A DNA stretch of 64,000 bases from Mesaphorura yosii (Eukaryota; Arthropoda; Collembola; Poduromorpha; Tullbergiidae): positions 19,287-83,286 of the forward strand of contig WIXG01000340.1 in the NCBI GenBank assembly GCA_009869945.1, read 5' to 3'. Below the pieces are notes generated by a model, which was not told the DNA's origin, searched no databases, and saw only the letters and a list, made by a program, of their open reading frames with translations. Positions 11,323 through 24,776 of this stretch are shown piece by piece. The translations under genes and the position numbers were made by a program. Position 1 is the first letter of the stretch. Every line of letters starts with the position of its first letter.

Positions 11323-14300
11323 TTAGTTTTCCTTTTCATTTTCGTCTCCGCCAGCCGAAGTTCCCTTCATTTTACTCTTTTCCCATTCACGCTTCTGAGT
11401 TTCATAGCCAAATCCCTCGTCGTAGTTCCCCTTGAGTTTGAATAGTTGCTTGAAGTGGGGTTTGCAGAAGAGGACTCCTCGGTTGGACGTGAAGGTATCC
11501 ATTCTATGGGTAAAAGGAAATGAGCGTTAAGCATTCATTGCATTGTTCATTACTCATTAGGGTTAATAAAAGTCAAAGACTCAAGAGCTTCTTTCGAATT
11601 AAGATTAGCAAATTACTAAAGTAGTCGAGAATTAATGTATCAGAATACCGGAACAGGAACTGAATGAATGAATTTCCACATTATTCGTAACATGCCAATT
11701 AAGAATCCGGTATCTTCACTGAACTGGTCGTGCATTTTAATTTATCTACCAATAGGTACGTAGCATTTTTGAATCATCTCTTGGTAAACCCGCGTGTTAA
11801 ACCGCAGAATGCAAGCTTCTTCTAATTATCTGGCTTTTCCTGCTGCTACTGTTTTGCTTGGGACCTTCCCTGAATTATATAATAGTACAGTTAACCAACG
11901 CGCGCATTTCACATACCTTAGTATACATTTGCAGTGTGAACAGCGGAAACATGTCTTGTGAAACACTTTTCCTGCAAGCAACAAACCAGATGCCAACCAT
12001 TAGTCATTTTAATGGTTTACAATGTAGCATTTAGAGATAAGAACCTTTTGCAGTTGCTTACCTCCAGCTTCCAGCTTCTCCATGGCGTAGACCTTCTTCT
12101 CGCACATTTGACAAGTGTCAGCCATGTTTTCAGAGTTGGTCAATTCCTAGTACAAGAAGAATCAAACCGTGCAACGTTAATTTGACAGCTTCTACAACTG
12201 AACAGCCGATCCCAATAATGGTCTTGATGATACGTTCGCTGATTATTTACAGGCAGCACCAAGCAAATGAAAGACCCAAGAGTGAACAATGAACACAAAC
12301 TGGAGACTAATTTGATCGACGAAGCAGCAAGCTGGCTTGGCTTGGCACTTGATTACCGCGAGCTTAGTTTCCTAACCACAACGGCTGTGCTAATATGAGT
12401 CACTCGTCGATGTTTTGTGATGTAATGATAAGAATTCTTGTACTTGAGAGAAATGGTAACACGATCTACCGATCCACGGCAGTGCCAGTAGTAAGTAGAT
12501 AGAGATGATATAAGTTAGAGCTAAATAGAGAGATAACGTCGTTCGTAGTCAACACCAACACCTTTCCAGATCGTAGCGCAGGAACTAAAGAGCGAATGAG
12601 AACTGTGTGAAGATCAGTCGAGGACGAGATCACTTGGTCTTGGTCGTGTCGTGTTTGTGCTTAGTTCGGGTAAACAGGACACAGCGCAGGAGGACTAATC
12701 CAAAAAGAATTAATACTTTTTGGAGAACTTCCAAAGACGACACTACTAATTTTAAAAAGAGGCTCAGAAACGATCTACGGCCAATCTCCTGAAAGAATCT
12801 CTTGTCTTTCCATTACTTTACTGGGCTACAGTGAATGGTTGTTGTTGTGTTTTGAAAGTTTGAAGGGCATTCAGAACGGAAAATAATTTCGTTAGTGGTT
12901 CGGTCGGTTTTCGGAGGTTATGCAATGTAATTTCGGGATATTTTGAGTATTCAGTGCTCAGTGTGTATGAAATGGCTGTCGCACCCTCCAAAAAGCCGTG
13001 CGCAAAGGAAACTCGAGACAGCCAAAGCTTATGATCGTATTCACACCTCCTGCCTGCTCCTTTGTGCCCGCAGCCTCAGCCGTGCCCAGTATAACACTAA
13101 AGACGCGTACAAAACACGCGATTCGCGAATCTGTGCAAAAATGTTCAGCTCAGCTGTGCCAACATGCGAAAAGCGAATGGCACTCGCGGATGTGGATTTG
13201 GCTCTTGCAGGCGGCAGAGAGCGAAGATGAATGAAATTGCTGAAATTCGGCTTGGAACCGTTTACGTAAACAGAAAACATGATAAACCGCCTGCCTGCCT
13301 GCCTGCCAGGACGCCTGACAGGCGACCATAAGCTTGGCTCGTTGTTTATAGCAAGTTGACATTAATTCGCATTCGTAAGCCGCGTGCGTGTTCGTCCGCG
13401 CTATCGTCCACATCCGCTGTTGCTGTTGTCTTTGTGCTTTGTGTGCCTTTCCTTGTTCGATAAGAAATTCCAAGCTTGTGCTTGTACACGACACGTAACG
13501 CGAATCGCAAGTTCATTTTTAAATTTAGCATAAAGACCCATTTACTAGCCCAACTTCCTGTGAAGTGTGGGCTTTTGCGTTCGCATTCAGAATTCGCAAG
13601 TTCGCATTTTGGCAATGTCACTAAGATCAAGACCTCCACGCTTATGCCATGCTATGCTTAATTTGAGTTGTCCCATGGCGTGAATGTGACACAGAGTTAA
13701 CCAAGCGAGTGCATATTTATCAGGCGCAGGTTTAGCTTTGGCTTTAGCTTCGGCTTTCAGCTATTTACAGCAGACATCAGATGTGCAGGTGAAGGAATGA
13801 GGAATGCCCAACCGCCGCCGCCGCCACCACAACAGAAAGCACGTAAAAGTTGCGAAAGGAGAGAGGAGACACCGACACGAGAACGAGCAGTAAAGGTTTA
13901 ACAGGACCAAGACCCCAGACGAAAGAGAAGAAGAGGAAAGAGCGCTGCCGCGGCAGGGCAGCAGATTTCTAGATTTCCAAACCATTTTATTGCAGTAATA
14001 CAGTCATAAATTCATAGAGCAATAGTAAAGAGTAAAGTACCATAGGCTTAAAATGATAGCTTACTAACGCTATTTTCAATTTCCATCTCCTGCAAGCCCA
14101 AATACCAGATTATGGCGCTGACACTATCTCAGCTCCATTTATCCCATCCCGGCTCCACAAGCCTTAAATGGCCAATACAAACACTAAACTATGAATGCAT
14201 TATGCATCGTATCGTATTAATAACAATTAAGTACGAAATTAACTAAATTTGTGCACCTAGAAACTACTGATAACGCTAACTGCTAAATTGCTTGCATTAA

Positions 14301-17300
14301 ATTATAGCAGACTTAATTTGGAAACACAGCATTTATAAAGCACAGAACAGCTAGAGAATTTAGCAATTAGAGGCACTTCTTGAATTTGCACCGCCACGTC
14401 GATGTTTGTAAATGCTGAAGATCCATCCCACTGAAGTATTAGCAAAATGTAAATGATACGATGAAGTTGGCAACAAGTCGATAGTAATCTCCTTCTCGGC
14501 ATCGTAAATTTGATCGAAGGTTCCCGTATCCCAAATTAGAAATTATACCCGAAGTTAATTTCTTCAAAATGTGTGATCCAGCGTTAGCCATGATCTCACT
14601 TTTGAGAAAGAAAAGAAAGAAAATTTTAGCAACAGTGAAGGCAAATAGCTAGAGGAAGAGAAGCAGCAGCAGCGTTGATACAAAAGCAGTCCCAATTTTG
14701 TACAGAACATTGCAGGCATTGCATTAACGAAGAAGCACCGAACCACGTAAATTAGAATTTATTCGTTTACCACAAAACGTTTGACCGGGCGTTTATTGAA
14801 GGCTTCTTTTTTGTTGTTTAGCGCCATCTCCTCCAGTTCGTTAATGCGCTCGAATTTCGCACGCAGGTTTTTGGTTGTGTCGATGGACGGTGCGATGACT
14901 TCGCCATTTCCATTCTGCTGCTCGTGGCCATGCCTATCGCCCTCATCTTCGGAGTCGCCGTTGTCCTGGGTCGAGTCGTTCCAGACCTCGAACTTTGCAC
15001 GGAGACTAGATGCGCGAGCCAAGCTCTGTGAAGAGGGTGAGGAAAGTGTTACATATGTTACAGTGGCATGGCGGTGAATTGTGGCGAAGCGTTCGTGAAT
15101 TCGTGTTGATTGTTGATTAGTTTATCCGTGGTTAATTTACATTAGTTTGACCGTACAGGAAAAGGAGTGGGGTCGAGATTGTATGAGATTCATTTATTTA
15201 CAGAACTTACTCCCATTTGCTTCAGAATTTCGTCCTTTTCTACGGTGGACCCATGACTATTGTTCAAGTGTGTTTGTTCGTCCTCGCTGTCATAGTCGTA
15301 CTCGTCTCCTCCTCCGTTGCTGGCTCCATTTCCATTTGCAAAGGCCGAGCGCGTTTCGCGGGGTGGAGTGAACTCCTTCAATGGCTTGTACGAGTCATGC
15401 TGCTTTTGTTGGTGTTCGGCAGCCTCCAACTGACGGAATACCGACAGCATCTTTGAAGCGGTGTTGCTGTTTGGTGGCGCGTCCACTTGGTTGTCGCAAG
15501 CTCTGACAATGTTGGGATCACGGTAAATTTCGACGTCAGGTGAAGGTTCCTGAAAGAGAAACATGTTTATAACTGCCGATACTGCAGAAAAGTGCCGACA
15601 TGACTACATTTAACATTTACTCGAGAAAATACGACTCACCTTGACTTGACCTTCTCTCGGCGGTGTGAATCGAAATTGCTTCTTCTCCTTCTCCTTCTGC
15701 CTCTGCTGTTCGTCAGTGTATTTCTCGAAAAATTGAAACTTATTTGAGATGTCGGACGGAGCGACTACTTCCTCAATCACGTCGCTGCTTCGAACGATGT
15801 CCTGAAACAGTTGGGAGACCTTAGTGGGCGAACACTTAATTTGTACATTGCGCGTATTGAAAGAGCTTTCTAACAAAGAGTTAACGTCTTCAAAGTCAAA
15901 GTTTCTGAACGCCAATAAAATACTTTCCTCAGCAGCTAAAACCTAGAACTATAAAACAGATTTAGCATTCATTGATACCTTGGCTTCGAAGCTGTGTTGG
16001 TGTCTCGCCATCGCAGTCTTTGACTCCGACTTGGCCATTGTATTTGCATTCTGCTGAAAGTTGATGGAAGACGCAGATTTGTCGAGTTCCTTAAACATAT
16101 TTCTGGACGACTTTGTGATTTCAGACTCAAATATTTCATCTTTTAACATGGCAGCTTTGTTCGTAGGATCGCCTCCGGCTCCCGGTGCATCGTCGCTGAC
16201 CGACTCGAACTTCTCCTTGAGTTCCTTCGCTTTGGCAACATATACCTCGCCCTCCTCGACGAGTTGAGCAGGATTGGGTGACGTGGCGGCTGGGGAAGCG
16301 GTCGACTCGACCACAGCCTTTTCGTACATTTCCTTCAGTTGATTGCTTTTGCCGTGAAGCAGCTTCGAGCGGAATCTGATCTGTTCCTCCTTGCGTGCCT
16401 CTTCCTTGTGGGCCTTGGCAGCGAAGCTATTCTGCTCCCATTTCGAACGAACAGAGTCCACAGCTTCGAAATTGATTTCGTCAGCTGGAATAAGCTGCAA
16501 AGGTACAAAAAAGAATAACATTTCGTTCCTTCTAATTTCACAAGCAAACGCGAAGCGCGAATTCTATTCGCCTTACCTTTTTCGTCATGAGCTTCACAGT
16601 CGCTGCCTCGTCGTCCGAGTCTTCGTTTCCGTTTCCCTCCTGGATTCCACCTGGTGGAATAATGCCAAGATCCGCGTCCGAAACTCCTACAGCGGTCGAC
16701 GTAGCCTCCATTTTCGCAGCAGCCTCAACAGCAGACTGGTACTTGGCTACACGTGAGGCGAGCACAGCCGAAGATGACCTGCGATAAAACATAAGTGCAT
16801 GTTTTAAAAAACACGTTTCAGCGTTTCGTTTCAAGTAATTGTTGTAAACATGATACGTGATCGCGAACATGAGTGATGAGCTGAGTGACATACAAACGTT
16901 AATCAAGATGGGCGTTTCATTCAGCATCTGCGTACCAGCACATCCCGTGTGGGAGTGAACGAGTGCAGAGTGCAGCGCAGCCGCAGAGCAACTGTTCGGC
17001 ACTGACTGCATTATTCCATACACAACGACTCGAATCGCAACAATGCAACGTACCGTTTTACAGGTTCAATCGGTTGTTGTTCTTGATCTTGACCCACAGC
17101 GAGCGTCTGAAATACTTGAAACTTTGATTTGACGTCCAAATTCTTGTTGAGCTCTTCGAGTTCGGCAAATCGCTGCGATGTGTCGTCCACGGTTGCTGAA
17201 ATGGAGTGAAGGAAAGGAAATTATGAGTGAGTGAGTCAATTTTCGGCTGAAATATCGCAGCAGCAGTGGCTGCGGCTGTCATAAATAAAAAGTGCCATTC

Positions 17301-20300
17301 AACATTCAGCCATTCAGCGCTGAGCAATGAATCATCGCCATCGATGGCAAGGCAAATAACAAATAATAAAACTTGCACTCGGTCGCTTTTAACGCTGGTG
17401 CTGGTCGCATTCTGTTTGATCGGATATCGTAAGTTTGTGCTATAAAATTGACTATTTGCATTGAGAATTGAGACTCGACTGGTTTGAGAGCATCCATTTA
17501 TGGGAATGGTGTTATGAGCCCGCCTGCCTGCCTGCGCTTGCTTTGAATGAACTCTCGTATTGCACGTTCGAATAAAGTAATAAAAAACGAACCTGTTTGT
17601 TTTCTTATACAACTCGATTAAATAATTGTGCACTCGCGAACTGCGAATACGAATTATGTCATTTGACAGACAGTTTTATAGCAATTGTAATGGTAAAGGA
17701 ATTTTATAACTGTTTTGTTCAATAATGCTTTTGCTCTTGCTTCGGCTTTACTTACTGATGCCGCGGAATGTCTTAATGGGCATTTAGGCAGAAGATCCCA
17801 TAAGCCAGACGGATTGAGGCGCAATGCACAATCTCACAAACAAACGCTTCACATGCAGGCTGCACGCACTCGGGAAACTTTTAATAACTGGCTCGGCGGT
17901 TTTTAACCACAATGCACAATAAAATCCCGCAATTGCACAATCGCACTCGCAGTTGGCAATTACAATTAAGAACCGAGCTTGTAATTTGAAGCCGAGCCGG
18001 CGATAAGCGTTGAATTTATGACCGAACTCAGATCTCGAATAATTCAATTGTTTCAGTCGCGTACGCCTTTGCGCATGGTTTATTAAGCTTTACGGGGCTT
18101 GGGTTCGCTAATTGTAATTGGCAACCAGCTCGAGTACGAAATTTCTACGAACTGAGACCTAGACTGCGCTTCAAGCCAGTCAACAATCGAGGATCGAGCA
18201 CAATGAACGACTGAACACTGTAGAAGTCCAACTCCAGAACCCCCAATTCAAAGAACTACGAGTAAAGATAAGGTTTTTCTGTAGAAAAGCACGTTATTTA
18301 TGTTCAGCTCAGTTCGGTAGCGAAGCAATGACTTCAACAAACTTCAACTGCATTTACATTACATTTGCATGAACAAGATTATCTTAATACCAGTTTACAA
18401 CGAAATGCAGTGCAATGCAAACTGAACGCATTAGGCATTGAATGAACTTTTCAAGTACAAGTCAATAACCAAAACATGCCAGTCTGCCTGCTCATTATCA
18501 GTGCCAGGGTTGGTTTATGTACTTCCTGTGACTGGGAAATGGGTAGCGTGAGCGTGATAGCAGAGCAAACAAGCAGGGAAGCAAGTTCCACTTGCACAAT
18601 AATTTAATATGCATATTACATAAGCGAATAAACGCAAAACATAAAACATGAAACAGGAATTTCAGTCCGTCGTTCGGTCGTCAGTCTACGAGAATTCCTT
18701 CTCACGCACACTGCAGCCATTGTAAATCATCTTGGCTTAAATGCAATCCCGATAAACAAACGTGGCTTGGTTTTAAAAGGTAAAGGCAAATACGGCAAGG
18801 CAAAGGCAAAAACACTGATTAATCGCCAGCCATAAATTACTTCTCCGTCTTTCATCTTCAACTTCATGTAGCCATTGCCTTTGCCTTTGCCATTGCGGAC
18901 TATGTGGACTCGGACACTCGACTGCATTCTGCACGGAACGAATCCACAAAAGCTGAGGGCCGGCTGGGCCGAGAACTTTCAAGACGAAGACGGAGAAATG
19001 AAAAGAAGACTCAGCTCAAACCAACTGAGATATGATAAATTGTCACTTTGGATCGTGAGAGCCGCAGTGCATTTTTGTCAGGATACAAAAGCAGAAAGCA
19101 CAATTGCCATTCAGGCACCGGAGCATCCTTTTGCTTCGAGCGCAAATTCCTTTCTTGACTCATGCTCTTTATGCTTCAAGTCAAAGTGTCATCCATTGTG
19201 AACCAGATCTCTTGTGGGTCTGGGCCGCAGTGTCGGAGTCAAGTCTCGCTCTCGTTTGAATTAGAAAAGCCGAATGCCTATGCCTGTTCTCGAAGCGGTG
19301 ATGATGCAAAGTAATTTACGACCATCACAGTCGAGTCGAAGTCGAATTGCACAGGGCAAAGGGTATGCATTAAAATAGAAACGGCGATGAATGATCTCAC
19401 CAGTGTGGCGTAGCAAGCAGCAAGCAACAAGTGCATTGCCACATCATCAAAACTTCGAAACATAAACCAAGGCACATTTTCTTTGCTGCTTTTAGCATGG
19501 CACCGGCTTAAAAGTTTCCCTTCTCAAGATCGTAAATTACGATTACTCATTCAGTGGCGCTGCCACTGCCAGCCAGCCGTAATTACTGACCTTAAAGATT
19601 TAATGACAGTAATAATCGTCAATCGTAATGTCAAGTGCAAGTTGAGTGAGAAAAAGTGCAGTGCAGTGCATTTGTTTCATCGCAGTGCAGTGGCCGAGCA
19701 CTGCCGTGCCGTGATTACATTTTCATCTTCTCTTTTTACTGCTAAGTCGGTAATGCAATCGTGACCTTCATTCACTTATCACGATCATGACCAAAAGTGG
19801 AAAGTTATAAAAAGACACATTGTAAATGAGTAAAAGTAAATGCCAAAAACGAATCATGAATCAAATTAAAGGCTCGCATTACATTTATACTGCGTACTGC
19901 ATTGCATTAGAAAGTATAAATCTGTGCCTGGCTGGTGTTTTGTGGCTGCACTGCGTCGCGGCTGGTGTTTTTTCTACACTGATAACCTTCACAACCCAAA
20001 TTATTGAGTGTGTGACCAAAAATGAAGAAAACATGAATGCTGCAATGCTGCTACATGAATATGTGCATAATTGCCAATTTTCAATGCTCTGCCAGATGAA
20101 AGGTCAGCCATTGCATTGCCTTTGCTTCGCCGACCGCATAAAATGCGGCACCTTGCTTTGGCTTTTGCCTGACGTGTGTCATTGCCGAAAATGGGCACCC
20201 GCGCCTCAAACATCATTTCGAAGGCTCTTGCATTAATTAGTATTGAAATTGATCCTTGTTGTGTAACCAAGACTCAGGACCAAGATGAAATTGTAAATAT

Positions 20301-23300
20301 TTGCAAAGAAAAATGGCCTTGTCTTGGTGAAATGGCAAAAGATGGACGGACAACAATTGCAAAAGATAAAGCGTAAGAAACCTGTAACCTACAGCGATAG
20401 ATTACAAATTACAGCAACAATGTCCCGTTATTGGGTCCCTGAATTTGTGCCTGGTATTTTGCGTAGAAAATAAGTTTTTTGCTGGTACTTCTTTACTAAT
20501 TGAATTTTGACAATCACAGAAATGCTGCCGTGCATCTGCCTTGCCAATTCTTTGTACAATTTGAAATGCAAGAATTCAAGGTGAATTCAAGTGCGATATG
20601 CGTGGGCTGTCAAATTAAACCGGATTCAATTTGACAGCTTCATTCGTTCATTTGTGATGCAATGAATTATGAATTATGAGGTTGATGTGCCGTGTTAAAA
20701 CAAATGCAACGCATTTTTTTGCATTTTGCACTTACATTTGACGACGTCAGGCGGGAGCTGAACGGGCTCGGACTCGCGAATGATAATTTCGGACCTCTTC
20801 TTCCTGCGCGTCTCCTCGTCCTCTTCGGTCTCTCCATTCGTTTCGAGAACCGGTTTCGGTTGAAATAGTTCACGAAAATGCGGTTTGCAGTACAGGATTC
20901 CTTCGTTGGAACAATAGTTGTCAGCACTAGACAAAGAAATCAAATCAGGAACGTGAAAAATGAGGTACTGCGACTGAAGGATTAATTACGGGCATTATTG
21001 TCTTGAAGACGCACGAAAGAAAGAGGAGACAATGCACGCACGTACGTTGGAACAATTTGCGAAACCATTAGGCTGCCACTTGCAAGTTTTTATGACGTCG
21101 CATTAGATAAAGACAGATCAAGTTTACATGAAAAAGGATTTCCTAGCCCGGCAAAAACGCATCCAATATGTATTTATCATGACAATTACGCGCCAGACTA
21201 ACGACACACATTTCGCATTTCAATTAAACGGGAAATTGGGAAACATGCTCAATTTACTTACGCGAGACTCTTCTTGCAGATTGTGCAGCGAAAGCAGTGT
21301 TTGTGCCAATCTTCCTTCTCGGCACGGACGAGCTCCATTATGAAGATGGTTTTGCCACAGCATTTGCATATGTGTTCATTGGGCTTTTTGTCCAACGGAG
21401 ATTCCTTTAAAGTATTCGAATAACATGGATGAAACCCGATACTCTTTTGACAGGTGATGTTTAGGATGGTTGGGTTCGAGAACTCACCTGCTGTGGAGAA
21501 CCGACTCCAGCCTGATTCTTGCCCTCCACTCGTTTGAGGTTCACGTCGCTTGCGCCACGTGCCAAATTATCGAATTTGGTGAAGCTTGATTTCTAAACAA
21601 GCAACGGCAGACATGAAATAAACCGCAAGCCGCGAACATAAAAAACAATCGTAAAGAAAGTTTGATGATTTCATTACCAATTTAGAAACTGACACAAAAT
21701 TAAACACTTCATTATCATCGAGCTCATGCTGTGGTACGGGCGCTGGAGCAAGCGCTTCGTGGTCCTTGCTGTTATTTCTGTTACGCTGTTTACATGCAAT
21801 CAAATCAAAGGTCAAAACATCAAACCACATGCAAAATTCATAAAACATAGTGCAGGCATAACCTGGTTATAAAAATTATAAAGTAGGCAAAGCTAAAAGT
21901 CAAAATCACGATCAAGATCAAAATGTCGACAAGAAAGCACTTCCCAATCACAATGCAAGAGCAAAATGTGCAATGTGAGGAATTGGCGGTTCGCAATTCG
22001 CAGTCTAATTCACACTTCACACGTACCTCGTTCATGTTCCGGGTGGCATCAGCATTTTTGTTGTTATTGTAAAGGTTAGTATTCTTGGAATGGAATCCAT
22101 TGCCAATATTGCCATTGGCCTTAGCCAAAGCATTGTTATTGTTAGTTGCACAATCGGATGGCTTGTCATGTTCGTCATCCATATCATGCTCGTGCTACAC
22201 AAAACGTCAACACATATAAGCACACGCACAAGAGGCCGGATCTGCGAGTGAACGGAAAACTTACCACAGAAATGGATTGGCTCGAATTCTTTTTCTTTTG
22301 CTTGACGACACCTTCGTCGTTAACTCGTGTCGTTTCCTTTACTTGGTCCACCGAAGCAGTCGCCTCGATATTGGCCGGCCCACCATTCGTCATGTTCATG
22401 GTGATCGACTCCTGCGCCGTGGTCCCAGACTGCTTGATCGTCTCCTTGACCTGCTTGCCCTGCTGCTGCACCTTCTCCACGCTGCTCTGCTTCACGAAGC
22501 TAGACGACGAAGTGCTGGAGCTGCTCTTCTTGGAGCTGCTGCTGCTCTTTATAATCACACTTTCCTGCTGCTTCTCATGAAATTTCTGCAAAAGCAAACC
22601 AAGTAAGACGCACAAGATTAACTTTTATCTCACATGTGATTTCGTTAAGGCATTTGCGCAAAGGCTCAAGCGGCTTCTTGGCTTTATTTTCCTACGCCTA
22701 CAAACGTTAATTTGGACGTTTATTAGAAGCATTTGGATCCCAGGTACAAGTCGCCGTTCAGTTCCATGTCAATTGTCAATCCCTCATCAGGCATGGGCTC
22801 AGCTCATTAAAATTGCCGCCAAGAACCGTAAACAACAAGCTGAGTGATGAATGAGAGGCAAATTTCCGGTACAGTAACCTTTTTATTCGCAAACCGTAAA
22901 CGGGAGGCCGGATGCTATTATTAGCTCTAGTTACTCGTTATTCCAGACGCACGTTACAGTTTAACGTATTTGCTTTTTCCGCTTGCGTTCGCAGTTTGCA
23001 AAAGCAAAGTAAATGAACCGAATAATCCACAGAATGAGTCTCCTTTGTCTCGTTTTTGAATGCAAAAGCGAACAAACGGCTCCAGGGTTCCAGTACCAAC
23101 GAACTCAAAGCAAAACAACACAAAACAAAGCGAGGCATTGACTGAATTATCAATTCGCAATGGCAATTCGCATGCATGCAAATTAGTTGCGATTGGCGAG
23201 TGCAAGCGACAAAATGCAAAATGCCATAAAATTGCAATGCAAAAACAATAAAAATTAGCAAGTACATTGTTGTCACCCACGTCAGCAGCCTCAGCAGCAA

Positions 23301-24776
23301 TGGGCTCTTGTTCCTCTGTCTGCAGTTGAGTTAGTGAGTCGTCAACACTCGACTCTTGTTCGTCAAAGTAATGATGACCATTTGACGACAAATGATTGTT
23401 GCTGTCATGCTCATCGTGTTCTCTTTGCTCATCGTCATCTTCGCCGTGCTCATCACCGCTTTCGCCTTGTTCCAAACTGTTGAATTCGCTATTGTGATCC
23501 AGTCGATTCCCACTGTCAGCTTGCGCTGGGGCCGCCGGCACAGGTGCTAAATCACCGACAGCAATTACAGTGTCAAGCGTTGTCGTCGACGTCAGACTAT
23601 TGTCATGCTCCTGATAATCGTTCATCAATGACAGATCGTCCTCGTCCCCGTCCCCGTCTCCGTCTTGCATTTGTTGCAGTTGCAAATCGTGCAGGAGCAG
23701 ATTCTTGTTGTTGATGACCATTTTAGCTGATTCATCGATAAGTGCTTCCATATTCGCATTCACATTCGCGTTCAATGATTTTGGCAGTTCAAGACCGAGC
23801 CCAAGTCCAAGTCCGTTTTCATTTTCCACGATCGCGATCGCGTGGCCGTCAACTTCATTGCCATTGCCATTCGCAGCATCCTCGTCACGCTGAATGTCGA
23901 TGAGCAGGTCTGGCTGCGGTTGCGGCGACGGAGTGCGACTAGTCTCGTTATCAATGAAAGCCATCAGTTCAGTCTCATAGTCGGTGATCAGGGTCGTGAA
24001 GGAGATGGCTGGAGGTGTGAGTGGTGTGTCCTCCTTTTCACACGGGACGCCAACAGCGAAGCGCAGCACACACGACGAAGACGAAAAGGGTTAGAATAAA
24101 AGAAAAATTCCTTAGTCATCATCCTCACACCAACACTCACGCCTCATGCGTTCAGGGCATGATTGAACCATAAAACAATGCACAGATCAGGATCGGATCA
24201 ATTCGATCTCATGATTCATGGGAAAACAGGTGCGGAGGTGCGGTACGAGATTAAAATCTGCCATTAACCGTTACAGTACAGCTTCAACGTTGAAAGGATT
24301 GACGAAAGTAGTCAGTGACTGAATAATGAATGGGAAGGAAAAGAAAAGGAGTGTCGAGTCAAGACTAAACCAAAGGCTCTATTACAAAGGATTACAATTA
24401 CGGATCAGAATCAGAGCAACAACAACAGCACGAATTACACGAAAAATGTAACAGAAGCTTAACGAAAACATGAAGCCTGAACACAACAATGAAATCAATA
24501 CACGTGAAATGAAATTGGATCAGAAAACTCTCAAGACTTGCGGCTTACCTCTTCGAAGTGAACCTCTGACGAAGATGAAGTCGAGATGGATTCCTGTGCC
24601 TTCCTATTCAGATTAGCAATGTTAGCGTTGGCGAGTGCCGGCCCAGCTCCAACTCCAATCCCTGCGGCTGAGCTTGCTGCTGACGATTTCTTCGTCGTCG
24701 ACGTCGAGGAAGATGATACACTGCTCGTACTCGAGTTGTTACTAATTACTTTGCCGCTGTTATTAACTAAACTCAT
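11323..24776 (-). CDS. Double-LIM EPLIN-like cytoskeletal protein (17 exons, 1317 aa)
   Basis: Minus-strand exons, 5' to 3': 24776-24549, 24033-23281, 22585-22265, 22194-22027, 21785-21678, 21592-21488, 21404-21262, 20926-20736, 17195-17054, 16778-16577, 16494-15979, 15801-15640, 15549-15211, 15025-14771, 12146-12062, 11971-11917, 11503-11323. All phases match. The N-terminus is Ser-rich, then acidic (runs of DGDGDGDED and GEDDDEQREHDEHD). LIM1, around residues 573-630, reads ICKCCGKTIF, HKHCFRCTICKKSL, LYCKPHF. A charged helical linker follows, with recurring [K/R]F/W[E/Q] motifs (SKFQVFQ, NKFQFFEKY, twice LRAKFE) and two FTPPRE motifs. LIM2, about residues 1220-1275, reads DTCQMCEKKVYAMEKL, HKTCFRCSHC, LFCKPHFKQLFKLKGNYDEG, which is the EPLIN/LIMA1 signature. 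Probably binds actin. The first exon and the join to LIM2 are least certain. Confidence 0.85.
13289..13307. repeat. (GCCT)n microsatellite
   Basis: Four to five uninterrupted GCCT units. Confidence 0.8.
14758..14763 (-). terminator. AATAAA overlapping the intronic stop of the LIM gene
   Basis: AATAAA on the minus strand spans the TAA that follows the donor site of the exon ending at 14771. A candidate intronic polyadenylation site. Confidence 0.4.
14759..15025 (-). CDS. Alternative terminal exon of the LIM gene (isoform without LIM2)
   Basis: The exon starting SLARASSLRAKFE can end two ways. Spliced at GTG|GTAAAC (donor at 14770-14769) it joins, in phase 0, to the LIM2 exon at 12146. Unspliced, it reads three more codons (VNE) to a TAA at 14761-14759. 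AATAAA at 14763-14758 overlaps that stop, so the short form has its own polyadenylation signal. The short isoform would keep LIM1 and the linker but lack LIM2. Which form is used cannot be told from DNA. Confidence 0.5.
   Translation of the reverse strand, partial: SLARASSLRAKFEVWNDSTQDNGDSEDEGDRHGHEQQNGNGEVIAPSIDTTKNLRAKFERINELEEMALNNKKEAFNKRPVKRFVVNE
17196..20735 (-). other. Long intron of the LIM gene (3.5 kb)
   Basis: Lies between the LIM1 exon and the linker exons. Rich in cryptic simplicity: clustered TGCAGTGCAG, GCATTGCATT and CAAAGGCAAA words, for example at 19660-19720 and 18780-18900. No exon or RNA gene recognised. Confidence 0.5.

Larger units (their letters stand above)
12147..14770 (-). 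other. Long intron of the LIM gene (2.6 kb)
   Basis: No coding exon recognised. Contains GCCT tetranucleotide repeats (13289-13307), a short CCG run (13813-13826) and a purine-rich stretch around 13850-13960. Short ORFs on both strands have no recognisable domain. Confidence 0.5.

Noticed and set aside
14759-21404. Idea that the two LIM regions are two separate genes
   Set aside because: Not excluded. The phase-0 donor at 14771 and the phase-0 LIM2 acceptor at 12146 match, and both regions look EPLIN-like, so one gene with two possible 3' ends is the simpler reading.
22954-23280. Read-through part of the long minus-strand ORF after residue AAEAAD
   Set aside because: Sequence becomes cysteine- and phenylalanine-rich and unlike the acidic exon before it. 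A donor (GAC|GTGGGT) lies at the change, so this is intron.
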